From: Chara braunii
Taxonomy: Eukaryota > Streptophyta > Charophyceae > Charales > Characeae
Assembly (NCBI GenBank): GCA_003427395.1
Contig: BFEA01000096.1
Location: 1,359,585 to 1,400,835, forward strand
Reading direction: 5' to 3'
Length of the DNA stretch: 41,251 nucleotides
The notes beneath the pieces are model-generated. The model had not been told where the DNA came from. It worked only from the letters and a program-made list of their open reading frames with translations, and ran no database searches. The translations under genes were made by a program, and so were the position numbers. Below, one piece after another: positions 11,779-19,205 of this stretch. Numbering within the stretch: the first letter of the stretch is position 1; every line of letters begins with the position of its first letter.

Positions 11779-12224
11779 TGACAGGTTTACCTTACCCGAG
11801 CCAATCTTTTTGCGGCCTCGACTAGCGAGTCTTGACACCTCTCTCGAAAGCCCTTGCCTCGATCGAGTATCATCCGATGTAAAGCTTTCTCGTACTCTTC
11901 CGGCCTATCCCATAAACGCGCCTCAACTAGGTGTACCCTGGCTTCGAAAGGATTTCCAAACCACCCAGAGTCCTCCTCAAACCTTCTCTCGACCTATGTC
12001 AGAGGTTCCCTCCATGTTCTAGAGAATAACACTCTCCTCGCCTCTATAATAGAGACCGAAAACCTTACTAATGTAGTCCATGACCTTCTTTTCCACAAAG
12101 TCAAGCTCCAGACTTCGACGAGGAACTCCTTTTTGGCTCGCGCTACTCGGTCTTCTCCAAGACCCGGACTTAGCTCCGCTCCTCCCCCTATTTCGACATC
12201 AGGCCTGTTGTCGCGCGTCTCCAA
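11775..12224 (-). pseudogene. Accessory ORF E2, small class II-linked protein, broken
   Basis: The frame carries ELSPGLGEDRVARAKKEFLV, a stop at 11994, then GNPFEARVHLVEARLWDRP and EEYEKALHRMILDRGKGFRE. A premature TAA lies at 11789-11787. The next in-frame TGA (11777-11775) overlaps the ATG of ORF F as ATGA, which suggests the TAA is a recent lesion. Element B has a counterpart (31.0-31.2 kb) with LCALVETKRYITYDVLVW. Function unknown; alpha-helical in appearance. Confidence 0.5.
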
Positions 12225-12259
12225 CTCCCAAGTTATCGAGTTAGAGGCATAGGTAGCTC

Positions 12260-12460
12260 TTATGCCGATCCTCCCCCCCGAAGCAGCTCGTCCTTTAGCT
12301 GGTCTAAGATCCTAACCGTGGCCGCCTCAAGCAACTTGATCTTCCACAAAGACCCCCGCCTCGCTCTTCTCTCCTCCTCCCAGCAAAGGGTCAGGATTCT
12401 ATACACCTCTGACCGTACCCTCTCTAGCCCTAACAGCTCTCTGGTCTCCGGTTCACTCAT
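12260..12460 (-). CDS. Accessory ORF E (66 aa)
   Basis: ATG at 12460 overlaps the stop of ORF D by 8 nt (ATGAGTGA). The protein is short, highly charged and helical-looking: RVRSEVYRILTLCWEEERRA, then KIKLLEAATVRILDQLKDEL. The LTLCWEE phrase resembles LFTLCWESLE in ORF F and the DLHALLSWCL segment of D, so E may be a truncated C-terminal part of a class II protein. Function unknown. Confidence 0.5.
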   Translation of the reverse strand: MSEPETRELLGLERVRSEVYRILTLCWEEERRARRGSLWKIKLLEAATVRILDQLKDELLRGGGSA

Positions 12461-13199
12461 GCCTCAAGTTCCTTCGCCGGCACGCGATCGCGATCCGTAT
12501 GAGATCCGAGGGGTCTAACCTTTCCAACCCCGCTTCACAGATCTCTCCCAGGTACCGCCACGAGATGGTCGACACCCTTATGTGTTGGCCCCAACCCTCG
12601 AAGGTGTAGCTCAGTGCTTCTAGAGACGACCAATTGTCTTGGTATGGATTTCGAAGACACCACGACAACAGAGCGTGCAGATCCGACTTCGTAAACCGAA
12701 ATTGGTTCAAGATCGAGATCCTACGTTCCACCGCCCTTTTGACCTCTTCGGAGGGGTAGACCCGTTCAAGAATGAAGCGGGGGACTCTTATGGGATCATT
12801 GTCGACAAATAGTGGTACTTCTCCCCACCCTGCGTACGTCACCCGATGTACCCTTCGATCCCTCTCTCGAGGACCCACCTCCTCCACTAGTCTCTCCAGA
12901 CGGCCTCGTATTGCTCGTGCGTCTAAGAGTGGGTCCTTCCCTAACTTCGAATTCCAGACTGCCTCTAAGAGGCCCTCTTTTGAAAGAAATATCTTGGCAT
13001 CCCCGACTACCAACCCCTCTTCGCTACTCACCAACAGCCACACGAACGCCCTCCCTCGGCGGATCTCGGCTTCTTCCCTTCGAATAACTCTCACCTGACT
13101 CTTTTGACTCTCCTTGGGTAATGTGACGAGGACAAACTCCCCTTCCTCTCTTACAGGCTCGATCAAGGCCCAAAGAGTTCTGGGAATTCCCCTTATCAT
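12453..13199 (-). CDS. Accessory ORF D (class II, intact, about 248 aa)
   Basis: Start is ATG 13199-13197, which shares its A with the TGA stop of ORF C (TGATG). Order of blocks: basic N-terminus; AFVWLLVSSEEG then GDAKIFLSKEGLLEAVW (residues about 50-85), the block shared with class I; RVHRVTYAGWGEVPLFVDND (about 118-137); IRVPRFILERVYPSEEV; FTKSDLHALLSWCL; and a C-terminal helix LDPSDLIRIAIACRRR. Element B has a clear partner at 33151-34128 (LSIPIFILEEVLGG, DPSELCCDYLVLEQ). No signal peptide or membrane segment. No known domain recognised. The open frame in an otherwise broken element supports it as a real coding unit. Confidence 0.72.
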   Translation of the reverse strand: MIRGIPRTLWALIEPVREEGEFVLVTLPKESQKSQVRVIRREEAEIRRGRAFVWLLVSSEEGLVVGDAKIFLSKEGLLEAVWNSKLGKDPLLDARAIRGRLERLVEEVGPRERDRRVHRVTYAGWGEVPLFVDNDPIRVPRFILERVYPSEEVKRAVERRISILNQFRFTKSDLHALLSWCLRNPYQDNWSSLEALSYTFEGWGQHIRVSTISWRYLGEICEAGLERLDPSDLIRIAIACRRRNLRHE

Positions 13200-13930
13200 C
13201 ACCTCGTCTGAGCCTCGTACCCTCTCCGATTAGCCACTTGCTCCTCCCCAAAGAGGCGGGCATACGGGACGTCAACGACGTGAGCTCGGACCCCCTCAAA
13301 TTCTCTCAACCTTTCAAATATAGGCGCTAACTCTCTCCTAAGGGGTACCCCAGCGTCAGTACACTGTGTGTAGAGCCAAAATAGCCCTCGCGTCCGCACC
13401 CCAGACTCTCGAGCAGCCCGGAGTATTGCTACCACTCTCCCCTCCGGGTCCCGCAGGAGCGACCGTGCCAGGAATGGGGGCAAGTCTGCGTCGAGTACCT
13501 CGGAAGCTCGAGGGACCTCGCCCGGCTCGGCAAAGGACACCCGCGTCCACGACTCGAAGGTCCCTTCCTCGTAACCACTTAGTACCAGATCGTTTGCGAC
13601 CTTCCTTGCGGACTCGCAATATTCCGTATGGGTCTCTAGGCCAGTGACTAAACCCCTCCAAATCTCGGTCCACGTGTCCTCGTCGAGGAAGACCGTAGCC
13701 TGAATCTCGAGGAAGCGACCGAGGTGAGGCTGACCCCCTTGCACCCCTTCTTTCCAGGTAAGCTTGTGAGTTCGAACCCACACGTAGTCACCTTCCTTGA
13801 TGACCCCTCCTTTCTCAACACTCATCCAGTAGGGGGTTATGTGAGAGTCCCCTGGGATCAAGACCTTGCCTCCGTCACCAGCGTCTATTGTTTCCACCAC
13901 TCTGTTTTCGTTGAGCGCAAATCTTACCAT
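13199..13930 (-). CDS. Accessory ORF C (class I, intact, 243 aa)
   Basis: ATG at 13930-13928 directly follows a TAG triplet. Blocks in order: MVRFALNENRVVETIDAGDG; GDYVWVRTHKLTWKEGV (about 48-64); FLEIQATVFLDEDTWTEIW (about 73-91); WTRVSFAEPGEVPRASEVLD (about 127-146); LPPFLARSLLRDPEGRVV; GLFWLYTQCTDAGVPLRREL (about 182-201); IFERLREFEG; and a short basic tail. This is the best-preserved class I copy and serves as the reference for A, B and the element B copy. It ends in TGA overlapping the start of D. Function unknown; alternating beta-like and helical segments, no membrane segment. Confidence 0.75.
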   Translation of the reverse strand: MVRFALNENRVVETIDAGDGGKVLIPGDSHITPYWMSVEKGGVIKEGDYVWVRTHKLTWKEGVQGGQPHLGRFLEIQATVFLDEDTWTEIWRGLVTGLETHTEYCESARKVANDLVLSGYEEGTFESWTRVSFAEPGEVPRASEVLDADLPPFLARSLLRDPEGRVVAILRAARESGVRTRGLFWLYTQCTDAGVPLRRELAPIFERLREFEGVRAHVVDVPYARLFGEEQVANRRGYEAQTR

Positions 13931-14590
13931 CTACAAATATTGTTTTGAAGACCCGCTCGTGGTACTTTTCGGGCGAGAGGGCGACCGACTTCTCGAGGGA
14001 TCCCAGCCTCCTAAAAATACCCCAAAGCTTTCCTCGTGGAGGAATTCCCCGGTCGATACAGTAAGTGTATAGTACCCACAGGGCTCTAAATGGCAGGCCT
14101 AATCCTCGACCTCGCTCCAAGAGCTTGACTATTTTTTCCTCGTTCGTGCTTAAGAATACATAACCCGGGGTCCTTGCGATCACCGGATAACTCGACCTTG
14201 GGAGTTCGTCTGCTCGAGCGAACCTTTCTTCCTCTATCGCTACGAAGCTAAAACCCCTCCGGGCCCTAACTATCCACCTTTCCCTCACTCCCCTCGCTTC
14301 TCTGATTAACAGGTCCAGCCCACCCCCTTGGCCCAAGACCAGGGGTACTACAACCTTTGACCAAGCCTCCATCGCGACGAAGATTATCGCGGTGACTTTG
14401 AGATGCACTCCAGTCGTTCTCGCTCTCACTTCCTCAGAATCTATCCACACGAAATCTCCACCGTGATCTCTCCACCTTCCAGCCTCCTCCAATCGGGGAT
14501 TTTCTCTTTGCTCGGAACCAAGCTATACACTCCTCGCTTGTCTAAGGGGGACTCGACAAACCTACCGACGTCGTTGTCAAATAGGACCAT
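13875..14590 (-). pseudogene. Accessory ORF B (class I), frameshifted
   Basis: Start at ATG 14590-14588, five bases after the stop of A, gives MVLFDNDVGRFVESPLDKRG, which matches the N-terminus of C. A frameshift near 14470 moves into the frame with GDFVWIDSEEV, KVTAIIFVAMEAWSKVV, FARADELPRSSYPVI and GLPFRALWVLYTYCIDRGIP followed by GKLWGIFRRL. All of these line up with blocks of C. Near the end the frame overruns the start of C by about 55 nt; a one-base shift would place a TAG immediately before the ATG of C. Function unknown. Confidence 0.65.
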
Positions 14591-14595
14591 TCATG

Positions 14596-15338
14596 CTAAC
14601 CTACCTTTGGGCGGACTCCAAATACCCTTTGGTAACGGTAGTCTCTCCCGCCCTCAAGGTCTCGCTCCGATTCCAGGGAGATCCTTTCCCGGATTCGATT
14701 GGCCCTAACTCCGTATGGCACTGGGTTGTCAACACAATAGGAGTAGAACTAATGAAGCGAGCGAAAGGAAAGCCCCCTCCTTCTCTCCCGCCTTATAGAC
14801 CTCACGACCTTTTCGTACTCGGCCCCTTCTCCACACACCCTCTTGAAAGGTAAGATGGGAATATAGCCTGGATGCAACTTGAAGCACGAGGGTATTCCTT
14901 CTCCCGAGCACAAGTCACTCGCAAGCGGAACGACAAATTGTGCCGAAGGGGGACTTTCTTGAAGATATGCCTCAGAATAGGTCCCACTAGCGCCTCCCAG
15001 TGGTCGACCCTATACCACCCTAATGCCCAGTGGGTGACGTACTCCACCCAAACCTCTCGACTCAGGTAGACCGTACCCTCAGCACGAACCGCTGCTCGTC
15101 GGACGTTCCTTCCGTACCTAGGTCTATTCCTGGTCCACTGATCTCCTTCCCAAATACCCACGGCGAACCGCACCCAAAGAAAGACCCCTTTCCCAAGTTC
15201 CACCCCCTTCTCGCGCCCGGCCAAGTACCTCTCTGTTCGATGATCTAGGGGAACACTAAAGCACTCTCGCTCTTTGAGAAGATCCGCCTTCTGGATTTTT
15301 ATCCCTCCGTCGCCAACCGCTTTCACAATCCTAACCAT
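14596..15338 (-). pseudogene. Accessory ORF A (class I), frameshift and stop in C-terminal half
   Basis: ATG 15338-15336 overlaps the stop of the upstream class III ORF by 8 nt (ATGGTTAG). Class I blocks: MVRIVKAVGDGG, GKGVFLWVRFAVGIWEGD, AEGTVYLSREVWVEY and LRVTCAREKEYPRASS. A frameshift near 14885 moves into a frame with EKVVRSIRRERRRGLSFRSL, a TAG, then FYSYCVDNPVPYGVRANRI, equivalent to the LYTQCTDAGVPLRREL block of C. The frame ends with TAG at 14598-14596, just before B. Function unknown. Confidence 0.65.
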
Positions 15339-15705
15339 GCTCTCCCTGACTTAGCACTACCTCCTTAATGATCCCCACCAACACCTTCCAACCGTCCACC
15401 CCGTCTAGGTATGCTTCCGGCATCACTGGGGCAGGTCGCTCCCCTCATCGGAAGGTTCGACACCCCAGTGTATAGAAATATATGATCCCGTAGTGCCCTA
15501 AAAGTTCCCTCTCCAGACTAGCATGGGCGACCGCCTTTTCCCAGCTATTTAGGAAGGCCTCTCCTCGATCCGTCCCGTCTTCTACGTAGAGCGCTATGTC
15601 GAAATCTCCGGTCCACAGGTAATAGTTGTAACACCACACATCTGCACCCCCGTAGCTACCCACATTAATGCCTGCCGGCTCAAATTCCAAAACCCCTAGG
15701 CTCAT
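15331..15705 (-). pseudogene. Accessory class III ORF, copy 2 (one stop)
   Basis: ATG 15705-15703 overlaps the TGA of copy 1 (ATGA). The product starts MSLGVLEFEPAG and contains SYGGADVWCYNYYLWTGDFD, IALYVEDG, FYTLGCRTFR, a TGA at 15445, then PAPVMPEAYLDGVDGWKVLV. It ends with a TAG that overlaps the start of ORF A. Rich in aromatic and acidic residues. Element B has one class III ORF (32601-32975) ending in PPIPESYLDGSN. No known family recognised. Confidence 0.6.
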
Positions 15706-16055
15706 AGGCTTCCCACTATCTCCCCGATGATAGCTACCAACACCGTCCACCCGTCCGACCCATCGAGATAGGCGTCTGGAATCACTGGCACAGGTCTACC
15801 GCCCTTACGATAAGTTCGGTACCCCAGAGAGTAGAAATATCTAAACCCGTACACTCACAGTTCCGCCCTTTCCATACGAGAATGGTTAACCGCCTCCTCC
15901 CATCCGCGGAGGAAATTTTCTCCTTGATCTAGCCCTTCTTCTACGTAAATGGCAACGTCGAAATCCCCCGTCCAAAGACGAAAGGTATAGCACCACATGT
16001 CTATCCCACCGTAACTACTCACACTAATCCCTTATGGAACAACTTCTAAGCTCAT
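15702..16055 (-). pseudogene. Accessory class III ORF, copy 1 (stops)
   Basis: This is a tandem duplicate of copy 2 at about 357 bp period, visible in both DNA and protein: SYGGIDMWCYTFRLWTGDFD, VAIYVEEGLDQGENFL, FYSLGYRTYRKGG, PVPVIPDAYLDGSDGW. Start at ATG 16055-16053 (MSLEVVP, then a TAA), immediately preceded by TGA. A second stop falls after MERAEL. It ends in TGA overlapping the ATG of copy 2. It is the first recognised ORF of the array. Confidence 0.58.
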
Positions 16056-16670
16056 TCACTTTAATCAAGGAAGATCAAATTTTCTTTTATCACTTTTACT
16101 TTTGGCCACTCGAGAGACCACCCCTACCCTGCAAGGAGAAGGTGCCTGTGAGCCCAGCAGGATCAAATGGACCAGAGAAGGAATGTCGTCTCACTCGGCC
16201 TCCTTCCTGTCCTCCCCCGTTGAGAGGTCCTCCCACTTCCAGGTATAGGGACTAGCCACGAACACAGGTTATCCCCGAAGAAGGGTGGCAACCTCCTCTC
16301 CAGAGTCGGACCGTAGTCACACACCCGTGCCCTATGTCCCCCACCGAACCGACCCCTAGTCCTAAGTTAGCCTATCCGGAACCACGCCCCTACTCGGCCC
16401 ACCTCGAGCGTGGAATTACCCGGGTCCCCGGACTTTATCCGCCTGTCAATCAATAATCACTAGCCTATCTCCTCCCATTCTCCTTCTCATATCGCAAACT
16501 CTTCTCACTTCGTTCCCTTCTTCCTTTTCGCCCCCGGCTGACTCTTTTCTCTCTTGGAATCGAAGAACTCAATCGGGGTATTCAAAGAAAAGGGGTGGGG
16601 AAGTAGAGATTTAGAAAGAGTCTCTCGGGTTAGGCAGTTACAAATACGTACCTTAAGGTCCTCGACTTCT
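16056..16670. other. No gene recognised; 5' side of element A
   Basis: Minus-strand frames are broken and no class I, II or III block is visible. It is probably leader or LTR sequence of element A, but LTR ends and a primer-binding site could not be placed. Confidence 0.35.
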
Positions 16671-16970
16671 TCATAATTCGTTTTCGTAGTCCCAATAATC
16701 CCTGAGATCCGAGTCCGGGAAATTGGCAAGACACCGGTCCACGCAAGACTCAGCCTCCGACTCATCGTCCAAGGCGCCCCACGTATTTCTTGCCTCTTCT
16801 TCCCGAAGTAGCCCCCTACCCCTTTCGTTCACAATGGTGGTTGAGGTTCCCTCGACCCCTTGCCCTCGAACTGGAAGCACTACTCTTCTTACCCCCAAGT
16901 CCCGAACGGCCTCCGCTTGAGAACTCCGCTCCCTTGCGGAAGTCGCGTCTCGAGCGGGTCCCGTCCACAA
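16671..16970 (-). CDS. Hypothetical small protein with acidic C-terminus
   Basis: A 99-codon ORF with a basic N-terminal half and an acidic C-terminus (WGALDDESEAESCVDRCLAN, then DSDLRDYWDYENEL). The clear acidic, aromatic tail is unlike random frames nearby. No family recognised. It lies upstream of the element A array on the same strand. Two 90 bp-spaced copies of GTCCACAACCnGnGTGGGTCG (16963 and 17053) sit just upstream and make the other minus-strand ORFs there look repetitive. Confidence 0.3.
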   Translation of the reverse strand: MWTGPARDATSARERSSQAEAVRDLGVRRVVLPVRGQGVEGTSTTIVNERGRGLLREEEARNTWGALDDESEAESCVDRCLANFPDSDLRDYWDYENEL

Positions 16971-17589
16971 CCTGCGTGGGTCGAGAACCGAGAACCCAGA
17001 CCCCTCTCGTGAAACCCTTTCCCACGTGGAAGTTCAGCCCCGTGGGGTTGCCGTCCACAACCCGTGTGGGTCGGCGACCCCCTTGGATCCCAAATCGACG
17101 ACGCTCTCGGACCTCCTTGAACCTCCCTTTCCTTTCTCCCCCTTGTGCCCACTCTGCCTTCCCCACATGCGGACCCACTCACGCTATTTTCCTATACGAC
17201 TCTTCTTCCCCTCCTTTGGTTATTTTTCACCCTCATTCAACCCCCACAAGCAAATTGTTTGCCCTCTTAATTAGTGGATATTTGGAAATAAACACCCCAA
17301 AAATATCACATTCCCCAGCAAGAGTCTGACTTGGATTTTCGGAAGGCGCGAACAGGGCCGAAGTCGCAAGCGGGGCCGGCGCGGACCTGCAAAACCGAGA
17401 GATACCAACACCCCAAGTCCCTTGCATCCAAACAAGCCCAGCAAACCCTTCCCACGCGAAAACAAGGCCCCAACAGAACCCTCACCCTGATGCTGCCCAA
17501 AGAAAACAAATATCGTCAGAGGAAATGTCGTCGAAAAGTCACCACGTAGACCCAAAGAAAGTCGTAGTCGAAAAAAACCCATAAACGAG
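16971..17589. other. No gene recognised
   Basis: Contains the second copy of the 90 bp-spaced repeat (about 17053). The rest is C-rich and then mixed DNA, with only motif-free short ORFs on both strands. Confidence 0.3.
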
Positions 17590-18146
17590 TCGAAGAAAAT
17601 GATGCTGAAAAGGAAATGCCGATGCCAATAGACCTCGAAGAATTTGAAGCCGATGAGAAGAACTTGATGTCGAAAACCCCTCCACTACCTGTCACGCCGA
17701 TTCTCCCTCACCCCGCAGTTCCTGAGCCGGTCGAGGCCGCGGGAGAAAGCCCATCCCCGACAACCACGCCACTTTGTCGGCCAGGGCTGCACCTCCCGAG
17801 GTTTAACTCGACTGCTTCTCTTTGGCCCCTATCGAGGCGGACCCTACACACGCTCGACGCATCCCCCGACCTACCGAAATGTTTTTCCCGCGGACCAACC
17901 CCCACCGACCAGCTCTTTTTCGTTTTTCCTCTTTTCGCTTGCCGGACCCCCGAGCCAGTTGCGAGCCCGAGCCGGGTACGCGCTCACTCCCCTCCACGAC
18001 GCGAGCGAGTTTTAGACTCCACCCTTTCAAACAGACAGACAATAATTTTAGCAGATGCTTGCCCCACAAGAATTAACAAAAGAAGCCACACTTCACTGAA
18101 CTGGCCCCCGAGGCGCAAAACTCGGACCAAACCGACCCACCCTTAA
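17590..18146 (+). CDS. Hypothetical acidic/proline-rich ORF
   Basis: An open frame from the ATG at 17616 with an acidic start (DLEEFEADEKNLMSK) then Pro/Ser/Thr-rich sequence (TPPLPVTPILPHP). The frame is open for some codons before the ATG (VEENDAEKE). The first 60 codons look coding; the remainder is Ser/Pro/Arg-rich and may be non-coding. No family recognised and no coding neighbour. It could be a remnant of a disordered protein. Confidence 0.25.
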
Positions 18147-18171
18147 ACTGACGACTGTTATGAGAACAACG

Positions 18172-18850
18172 AGAGGAATATTCGCAAGCTCAGATCATTC
18201 AGACCTATTGACGACAATCACAGGCTCAACGAAAAAATAGCTCGCAAACTCCGATCTGACAGTCACGAAGGATACAAGCTCAATGAAAGAGATGTTAGCA
18301 AGCTCAGATCAATCAGACCTACCGGCGACAGTCTCTAGCTCAACAAAAAAAAATTGCCCGCAAGCTCGGATCTGACAGTCACGAAGGATACAAGCTTAAC
18401 GAAAGAAATGTTTGCAAGCTCAGATCATACAGACTTACTGACGATAGTCACTTGCTCAACGGAAAAATGACTCGCAAGCACCGATCTGATAGTTACGAAG
18501 GATACAAGCTTAACGCAAAAAATGTTTGCAAGCTCAGATCACACAGACTTACTGACGACAGTCACTAGCTGAATGGAAAAATGACTCGCAAGCACCGATC
18601 TGACAGTCACGAAGGATACAAGCTTAACGAAAGAAATGTTTGCAAACTTAGATCACACAGACTTACTGACGACAGTCATTGGCTCAACGGAAAACATTGC
18701 TCGCGAGCTCCGATCTGACAGTCATGAAGGCTACAAGCTTAACGAAAGGAACTCTCACTGCACCGAGCTCGCAAGTTCAGATCTTTCAGACCCACTGGCA
18801 ACAATTGCTGGCTCAATCGAAAAAATAGCTCGCGAGCCCATTCTCAAACT
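18172..18850. repeat. Tandem satellite-like array, about 114 bp units with internal half-repeat
   Basis: Units start at GCTCAAC/GCTGAAT words at 18224, 18338, 18454, 18568, 18682 and 18811 (spacings 114, 116, 114, 114, 129). Each unit has two related halves of about 57 bp: one with CTCGCAAGCnCCGATCTGACAG, the other with GTTTGCAAGCTCAGATC and CAGACTTACTGACGACAGTC. A partial half lies at 18172-18223. Confidence 0.92.
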
Positions 18851-19084
18851 GCCGGTTGTGGACCGTAACTCAGGCTGCATTGGTTTCTGAGTCCTCACGA
18901 GGCCGCGCTGTGCGTCCAACCCGCCGCGACTGCAGCTTCATAGCCAAGCGTGCCCCCGAGCTTTTTGTATACGCTCGGGTTCCCACCCCGAGGCTCAGTC
19001 TCGAGAACTTTACCCCCGACTCTCTCCGGTCGATCGCCTCGACCTCTCCTTCTCCCTTCCCATGCGACGTTCTTAGGCTCTACT

Positions 19085-19205
19085 TCTGACGTTTGCTCCC
19101 TTCTCTTTCTCTCACTCCCTCCCTCTCGCTCTTTCTCTCTCTCTCTCTCTTTTCCTTTCTCTCTCTTTTTTTTTTTTTTTTCTTTCTCCTCTTTCTTCCT
19201 CTACC
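19085..19205. repeat. Polypyrimidine (CT)n/T tract
   Basis: Dense CTCTCT and T-run sequence. The opposite strand is a polypurine tract. It may be a simple repeat or the remnant of a polypurine-like region. Confidence 0.85.

Larger units (their letters stand above)
8924..16055 (-). mobile_element. Ty3/gypsy element A: accessory ORF array + gag, pol missing
   Basis: Reading leftward on the minus strand: two tandem class III ORFs (16055-15331), class I ORFs A, B and C (15338-13199), class II-type ORFs D, E, E2 and F (13199-10969), a basic/Ser-rich linker ORF (11027-10527), then gag (10440-9099). No protease, RT or integrase follows; the sequence passes into AT-rich repeat DNA at about 8.9 kb, so the 3' half is deleted or displaced. 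The element is assigned to Ty3/gypsy because its gag aligns with the gag of element B, which is followed by Ty3-type pol. No LTRs were identified. Confidence 0.7.

Noticed and set aside
13931-13933. Clean TAG|ATG junction between B and C as proof of coupling
   Set aside because: The TAG is in frame with C's ATG but not with the present frame of B; it would need a frameshift, so it is not counted among the firm overlaps.
9369-14853. Many plus-strand ORFs opposite the accessory array (for example 9658-10275, 10364-10792)
   Set aside because: Antisense shadows of the minus-strand coding frames; Ser/Pro/Leu/Arg-rich complements of Gly/Arg/Glu codons with no motifs.
18172-18850. CRISPR-like array
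   Set aside because: Repeats are contiguous with no unique spacers, units are long and diverged, and the context is eukaryotic; this is a tandem satellite-type repeat.
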